DNA from: Alphaproteobacteria bacterium | GTDB lineage: Bacteria > Pseudomonadota > Alphaproteobacteria > Micavibrionales > Micavibrionaceae | Assembly (NCBI GenBank): GCA_020443075.1 | Contig: JAGRIU010000041.1 | Coordinates: 1-63,265, forward strand | DNA: 63,265 nt | Direction of reading: 5' to 3' | Shown: positions 59,804-63,265 of the stretch, one piece after another | Layout of the letters: every line of letters starts with the position of its first letter | Numbering within the stretch: position 1 is the first letter of the stretch | Notes under the pieces: generated by a model | Told to the model about the DNA's origin: nothing | Database searches by the model: none | The model's input: only the letters and a program-made list of their open reading frames with translations | Made by a program: the position numbers and the translations under genes

Positions 59804-61387
59804 ATGAGCCGCGCATTCGATATTGTTAAAAAAGACCCCAGCCGTATCATTATTTTCGATACGACCTTGAGAGATGGCGAGCAGTCGCCGGGCTGTTCGA
59901 TGAATCTGGAAGAAAAGCTGAAGATGGCTGCGCTTCTGGATGATCTGGGCGTGGATGTGATCGAGGCCGGATTTCCGATTGCCTCGCCGGGGGATTTCGA
60001 AGCCGTCAATGAAATCGCCAAGGTGGTAAAGAACGCCACAGTGTGCGGACTTTCGCGGGCCAAACAAGCCGATATCGAGGCCGCCGGAAACGCTATTAAG
60101 CCTGCGAAGAGCAAGCGCATTCACACTTTTATTTCCACCAGCCCTTTGCATATGAAACACAAATTGAAAATGGGGCCGAATTCGGTGATCGAGGCCGTGC
60201 ATGAAAGCGTAACGCTGGCGCGCAATTTCACCGATGATGTGGAATGGAGCGCCGAGGATGCCAGCCGCACGGAAGCCGACTTCCTGTGCCAATGCGTGGA
60301 AACGGCAATTGCTGCGGGGGCACGGGTGATCAACATTCCTGATACGGTCGGCTATGCGATGCCGGATGAATACGGACGGATGATTGCCATGCTGTTTGAG
60401 CGCGTGCCGAATATTGACCAAGCCATTATCTCCACGCACTGTCATAACGATCTGGGCGTGGCGGTGGCCAATTCGCTGGCGGGGGTTGCCAACGGCGCAC
60501 GGCAAGTCGAATGCACGATTAACGGGATTGGCGAGCGCGCCGGGAATGCGGCGCTGGAAGAGATTGTGATGGCGCTGCGCACGCGCGGCGATTTGATGCC
60601 TTATACGACAGGGATTGAGACAACAAAAATCACCAAGACTTCGCGGACGCTCTCGACGATTACCGGTTTTGCCGTGCAACCGAACAAGGCGATTGTCGGG
60701 GCGAATGCGTTTGCGCATGCCAGCGGCATCCATCAGGACGGGATGCTGAAAAATGCGCAGACCTACGAGATCATGACGCCGGAAAGTGTCGGCCTGAGCG
60801 AGAGCAAACTGGTGATGGCCAAGCATTCGGGCCGCGCAGCGTTTAAATCGAAGCTGGCAGAGCTCGGTTATGAGTTGGGCGAAGAGGCTTTTCAGGATGC
60901 TTTTGTGCGGTTCAAAGCGCTGGCGGATAAAAAGAAAGACATTTTCGAAGACGATCTGATCGCGTTGGTCGAGGATGAAGTCATCCGCGAGAATGAAACC
61001 ATCCGCTTTGTGTCGTTGCAGGTGCAGGCGGGGTCAAAAGGCCCGCAAATCGCCGAGCTGTGCCTTACGGTCGAGGGCGAAGAACACTGCGCCAAAGTCG
61101 AGGGTAACGGGCCTGTGGACGCCATCTTCAAGGCGATCCGCGAGATTTATCCGCACGAGGGCGCGCGGCTGCAGCTTTATCAGGTGCACGCAGTGACAGG
61201 CGGCACGGATGCGCAGGCCGAGGTCACGGTGCGGCTGGCCGAGGACGGGAAAACCGTGGTCGGCACAGGCGCGGATGCCGATACGCTGGTGGCCAGCGCA
61301 CGGGCTTATATTCATGCGCTCAATAAGCTTTTGACCAAGCGCGCAGGCTTTAACCCGCAAACGGCGGCGGAAGCTGCGGCGCCTTAA
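59804..61387 (+). CDS. leuA: 2-Isopropylmalate synthase
   Basis: LeuA condenses acetyl-CoA with 2-oxoisovalerate, the first step of leucine synthesis, and is leucine-inhibited. The 527-residue protein has the TIM-barrel motif FDTTLRDGEQSPGCSMN and the metal-binding STHCHNDLGVAVANSLAG. NGIGERAGNAALEEIVMAL and HASGIHQDGMLKNAQTYEIM follow. The C-terminal regulatory domain (about 400-510) is complete. It is preceded by a leucine-rich leader peptide and hairpin, and converges with the family-5 UDG gene 3 bp away. Confidence 0.98.
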   Translation: MSRAFDIVKKDPSRIIIFDTTLRDGEQSPGCSMNLEEKLKMAALLDDLGVDVIEAGFPIASPGDFEAVNEIAKVVKNATVCGLSRAKQADIEAAGNAIKPAKSKRIHTFISTSPLHMKHKLKMGPNSVIEAVHESVTLARNFTDDVEWSAEDASRTEADFLCQCVETAIAAGARVINIPDTVGYAMPDEYGRMIAMLFERVPNIDQAIISTHCHNDLGVAVANSLAGVANGARQVECTINGIGERAGNAALEEIVMALRTRGDLMPYTTGIETTKITKTSRTLSTITGFAVQPNKAIVGANAFAHASGIHQDGMLKNAQTYEIMTPESVGLSESKLVMAKHSGRAAFKSKLAELGYELGEEAFQDAFVRFKALADKKKDIFEDDLIALVEDEVIRENETIRFVSLQVQAGSKGPQIAELCLTVEGEEHCAKVEGNGPVDAIFKAIREIYPHEGARLQLYQVHAVTGGTDAQAEVTVRLAEDGKTVVGTGADADTLVASARAYIHALNKLLTKRAGFNPQTAAEAAAP

Positions 61388-61390
61388 TTA

Positions 61391-62083
61391 TTATAAGGTT
61401 TTGATTTTTTCAAACACCGCTTCGAACATTTCGGTGGTGAGGCGGCCTGTGTTGGTGTTATAGCGCGAGCAGTGGTAGGAATCGATCAACATAATGATGT
61501 CATTCCGGCGTAAGCCGGAATCGGGTTTCTTTGAATCACCAGATCCCTGCTTTTGCAGGGATGACACCAAGGGATGAACCGCGCCGTGGGCGAATTTATG
61601 GGCGGAGATTTTTGCGCCCAGCGCTTTGAGCACGGCTTTGTGGGAGACGAGGCCGAGGCTGAGGATGGTTTTAAGGTTCGGCATGGCGGCCATTTCAGCG
61701 GTTAAAAAGCCCAGGCAGTTTTTTTCTTCGTCTCCCGTGGGTTTATTCTGCGGCGGCACGCAGCGCACGGCGTTCGTGATCCGCGCACCGATAAGCTCTA
61801 GCCCGTCATCGGGGCGCGCACCGTAGACCCCCTTCGCCCAGCCGAATTTGATCAAAGTCGGATACAAAAGATCCCCCGCGTAATCACCGGTAAAAGGGCG
61901 GCCGGAAAAGTTCGCTCCTTTGAGCCCCGGCGCGAGGCCGACGATGAGAAGCTGCGCATCCAAAGAGCCAAAAGACGGGACAGGCGCATTGAATTTATCC
62001 GGAAATTGCGCGCGGTTTTGCTCGCGGAACGCCTGAAGACGCGGGCAGAGAGAACAATTACGGGCGGGCGGTGTAAATTCCAT
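61391..62083 (-). CDS. Family-5 uracil-DNA glycosylase with an in-frame repeat insertion
   Basis: Family-5 (UDGb) enzymes remove uracil and other deaminated bases. The 230-residue protein has the iron-sulphur cysteines starting RNCSLCPRL (C10, C13), motif A LIVGLAPGLKGANFSGRPFTGD, and RITNAVRCVPPQNKPTGDEE with a further cysteine. The late segment IDSYHCSRYNTNTGRLT is motif B. Between HGAVHPL and IDSYHCSR about 24 extra residues (SSLQKQGSGDSKKPDSGLRR and on) are encoded by a palindromic DNA element that keeps the frame. The enzyme may still fold, as the insert sits before motif B; activity is untested. Confidence 0.9.
   Translation of the reverse strand: MEFTPPARNCSLCPRLQAFREQNRAQFPDKFNAPVPSFGSLDAQLLIVGLAPGLKGANFSGRPFTGDYAGDLLYPTLIKFGWAKGVYGARPDDGLELIGARITNAVRCVPPQNKPTGDEEKNCLGFLTAEMAAMPNLKTILSLGLVSHKAVLKALGAKISAHKFAHGAVHPLVSSLQKQGSGDSKKPDSGLRRNDIIMLIDSYHCSRYNTNTGRLTTEMFEAVFEKIKTL
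61499..61565. repeat. Palindromic repeat element inside the family-5 UDG gene
   Basis: The 67-bp unit starts GTCATTCCGGCGTAAGCCGG and ends GCAGGGATGAC, so its tips GTCAT/ATGAC are inverted. It holds two hairpins, ATTCCGGC/GCCGGAAT and ATCCCTGC/GCAGGGAT, separated by about 19 bases. A related half-element lies in the secE-nusG spacer (17178-17208). Confidence 0.85.
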
Positions 62084-62101
62084 GGCGTTTATTTTCCAGA
62101 C

Positions 62102-62182
62102 GGCATGAATTGAAATCCTTCATGCCTGCGTTCAAACGCCACGCAGGCTTCGGTCCATACGGACCGGGCCGCAGTCGCGGCC
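62102..62182. repeat. Array of four perfect hairpins upstream of rpoZ
   Basis: In order: GGCATGAA/TTCATGCC (62102-62126), GCCTGCGT/ACGCAGGC (62124-62148, sharing three bases with the first), CGGTCC-ATAC-GGACCG (62151-62166) and GGCCGC-AGTC-GCGGCC (62167-62182). The last two repeat the layout seen at 14223-14252. The array lies upstream of the rpoZ promoter, so it is outside rpoZ mRNA; it may be the leader of the UDG gene, a small RNA or an intergenic repeat. Confidence 0.65.
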
Positions 62183-62188
62183 TCCAGC

Positions 62189-62230
62189 ATAGCGCATGTT
62201 TTCAAAATCGTTCTACAATACATGCGCTAT
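62189..62230. promoter_or_regulatory. Perfect 10-bp inverted repeat just upstream of the rpoZ promoter
   Basis: ATAGCGCATG (62189-62198) and CATGCGCTAT (62221-62230) are exact complements, 22 bases apart. The right arm ends 4 bp before the -35 box of the rpoZ promoter, a position suited to a regulator or to a cruciform. Confidence 0.55.
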
Positions 62231-62234
62231 AGAC

Positions 62235-62263
62235 TTGCATATTGGAATAAAAATGCCTATAAG
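62235..62263 (+). promoter_or_regulatory. Promoter of rpoZ
   Basis: TTGCAT (62235-62240) and TATAAG (62258-62263) are exactly 17 bases apart. Transcription would start near 62270, about 28 bases before the ATG. Confidence 0.7.
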
Positions 62264-62297
62264 CAATCTTCGGATTTTTTTGTAGAAGGATATTTAT

Positions 62298-62708
62298 ATG
62301 GCCCGCGTAACCGTAGAAGATTGTGTTGACAAGGTTGAGAACCGTTTTGAGCTTGTGATGCTGGCGGCCCAGCGTGCACGCAAGATCGGCTCCGGCGCGC
62401 CTTTGACGATTGCCCGCGATAACGATAAAAACCCGGTTGTGGCCTTGCGCGAGATCGCCGAGGAAACTGTTGAAACGGCAAACCTGAAGGAAGAGCTGGT
62501 ACGCTCACATCAGCGCATGGTCGCCTATGAGGAAGAGGAAGAGACCATCGACCTGATGGACGGCGAAGAAGAATGGGAAAGCATTGCCGCGCAAAACGCC
62601 AGAGCCGGGCGCTATAGCGATGATATCGTTGATGATGATGAAGATTACGACGATGATGAGGACGGATCTTTGGAAGATCTGGCCGGCGGCAATCCGGAAG
62701 ACGAGTAA
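62298..62708 (+). CDS. rpoZ: RNA polymerase omega subunit
   Basis: Omega helps assemble RNA polymerase by binding beta' and, in many bacteria, forms part of a ppGpp site. The first 60 residues are typical ([20 protein letters not shown], then [18 protein letters not shown] and [14 protein letters not shown]). The rest of the 136-residue protein is a very acidic tail with Asp/Glu runs ([12 protein letters not shown]), longer than in enteric omega but common in alphaproteobacteria. AGAAGGA is about 9 bases before the ATG. A strong terminator follows. Confidence 0.97.
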   Translation: MARVTVEDCVDKVENRFELVMLAAQRARKIGSGAPLTIARDNDKNPVVALREIAEETVETANLKEELVRSHQRMVAYEEEEETIDLMDGEEEWESIAAQNARAGRYSDDIVDDDEDYDDDEDGSLEDLAGGNPEDE

Positions 62709-62732
62709 GTCTTTTAAAAGTTTCAGACATTC

Positions 62733-62766
62733 AAAACCGGCCCCGATCAAAGCGGCCGGTTTTTTA
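62733..62766. terminator. Bidirectional terminator between rpoZ and the symporter gene
   Basis: AACCGGCC (62735-62742) and GGCCGGTT (62754-62761) pair perfectly, with T-run on the plus strand and A-run on the other side. It ends rpoZ and can also end the convergent symporter gene, which stops at 62776. Confidence 0.9.
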
Positions 62767-62775
62767 TTGTTGGCT

Positions 62776-63265
62776 TCAGGGGATTGAGACCTTTTTGCCC
62801 GTTCGTGTTTTTAATATACCATAGGTCAGAAAAGCAGCAGCCATCCCGGGCAATACGTTGTATATATCGCCGCTCAGTCCGGCGATTTCCCACGCTATGC
62901 TGGCTGCGGCCCCGGTGATCATCATGGATAGCGCCTGTATTTGTGAGACTTTTTTATCTAGAGAATACAAAAACACGAGTGGCGCAAATCCGGCGGCCAT
63001 GACCGACCAGCCAAAGGTGTTCAACTTAAAAACATTGGTATTGCCATATAAGACAATCCCTAACGCCAAGAGCGCCACCAGCACAGTGCCGCCTTTGACA
63101 AACAGCCTGCTGTTTTTATATTTCGGGAAAAGATCGTTCGTCAGCGCGGCAGAGCTGCTGAGAACCTGACTGTCGGCCGTGGAGATGGCGGCGGCGAATA
63201 ATCCGGCCAAAAACATTCCGGCAAGAATACCCGGCATGTTTTGGACCGCCAGAACAGGAAGGGCA
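62776..63265 (-). CDS. Sodium:solute symporter, C-terminal fragment (cut by window edge)
   Basis: The visible 162 codons run to the window edge in open frame (…ALPVLAVQNMPGILAG). The motif AGLFAAAISTADSQVLSSSA is the signature helix of the SSF family (PutP and relatives), which take up proline, pantothenate or other solutes with sodium. Four or five further hydrophobic segments follow. The protein ends in a short basic tail (KTRTGKKVSIP). The substrate cannot be told from this part. Confidence 0.85.
   Translation of the reverse strand, partial: ALPVLAVQNMPGILAGMFLAGLFAAAISTADSQVLSSSAALTNDLFPKYKNSRLFVKGGTVLVALLALGIVLYGNTNVFKLNTFGWSVMAAGFAPLVFLYSLDKKVSQIQALSMMITGAAASIAWEIAGLSGDIYNVLPGMAAAFLTYGILKTRTGKKVSIP

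Overview
This window looks like chromosome from a free-living alphaproteobacterium of moderate GC. The evidence is the gene content and order: the rif and str ribosomal/RNA-polymerase operons in tandem, a complete cbb3 oxidase cluster ccoNOQP-ccoGHIS, a two-subunit glycine dehydrogenase, ETF-QO next to a TPR protein and ispE, an RNase E with an acidic/basic insert, a PodJ-like polarity protein, a bioC-bioH pair and an acidic-tailed RpoZ. A Rhodospirillales- or Micavibrio-like lineage is my guess; nothing in the sequence proves it.

Left part (1-17.5 kb, minus strand): secE-nusG, then a 120-codon gene on the opposite strand and a repeat-rich leader, then rplK-rplA, a promoter and attenuator, rplJ-rplL, a terminator-like hairpin, rpoB-rpoC, a terminator, a family-6 uracil/hypoxanthine-DNA glycosylase, and rpsL-orf68-rpsG-fusA-tuf (tuf cut by the window edge). 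Two oddities are an unrecognised 68-residue gene between rpsL and rpsG and a ~22-residue insert in ribosomal protein S7.

Middle (17.5-50 kb): an unknown 291-aa gene with a palindrome over its -35 box; a membrane protein; gcvH-lipoprotein-gcvPA-gcvPB; bioH-bioC; an FNR-type regulator with a C-terminal cysteine cluster; and, under a well-placed FNR box, a DsbD-like membrane protein plus ccoNOQPGHIS. Together these last genes form a microaerobic respiration module with its own regulator. guaB, a family-4-like UDG, a lytic transglycosylase, hisN, alaS, the PodJ-like protein, ispE, a TPR protein and ETF-QO follow.

Right part (50-63 kb): rne with a strong terminator; a small AT-richer accessory segment (amino-acid kinase, unknown 125-aa protein, N-formylglutamate amidohydrolase, broken integrase) ending at tRNA-Gly(GCC) and flanked by a repeated CCCC-AAATAT-CCCC motif; two small unknown genes; a ProX-type deacylase; a thioredoxin-TPR protein; a Lon-N-domain protein and a Trm112-like protein. 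Then comes leuA behind a leucine-rich leader peptide, a family-5 UDG carrying an in-frame palindromic repeat insertion, an array of perfect hairpins, rpoZ, and a sodium:solute symporter cut by the window edge.

No CRISPR array, rRNA operon, intact insertion sequence or prophage was seen. The most distinctive observations are the leader peptide before leuA, the palindromic element inside the family-5 UDG gene, a two-hairpin repeat shared by the rplJ leader and the rpoZ upstream region, the 143-bp ccoP/ccoG overlap, and the kinase/unknown/deformylase module beside tRNA-Gly.
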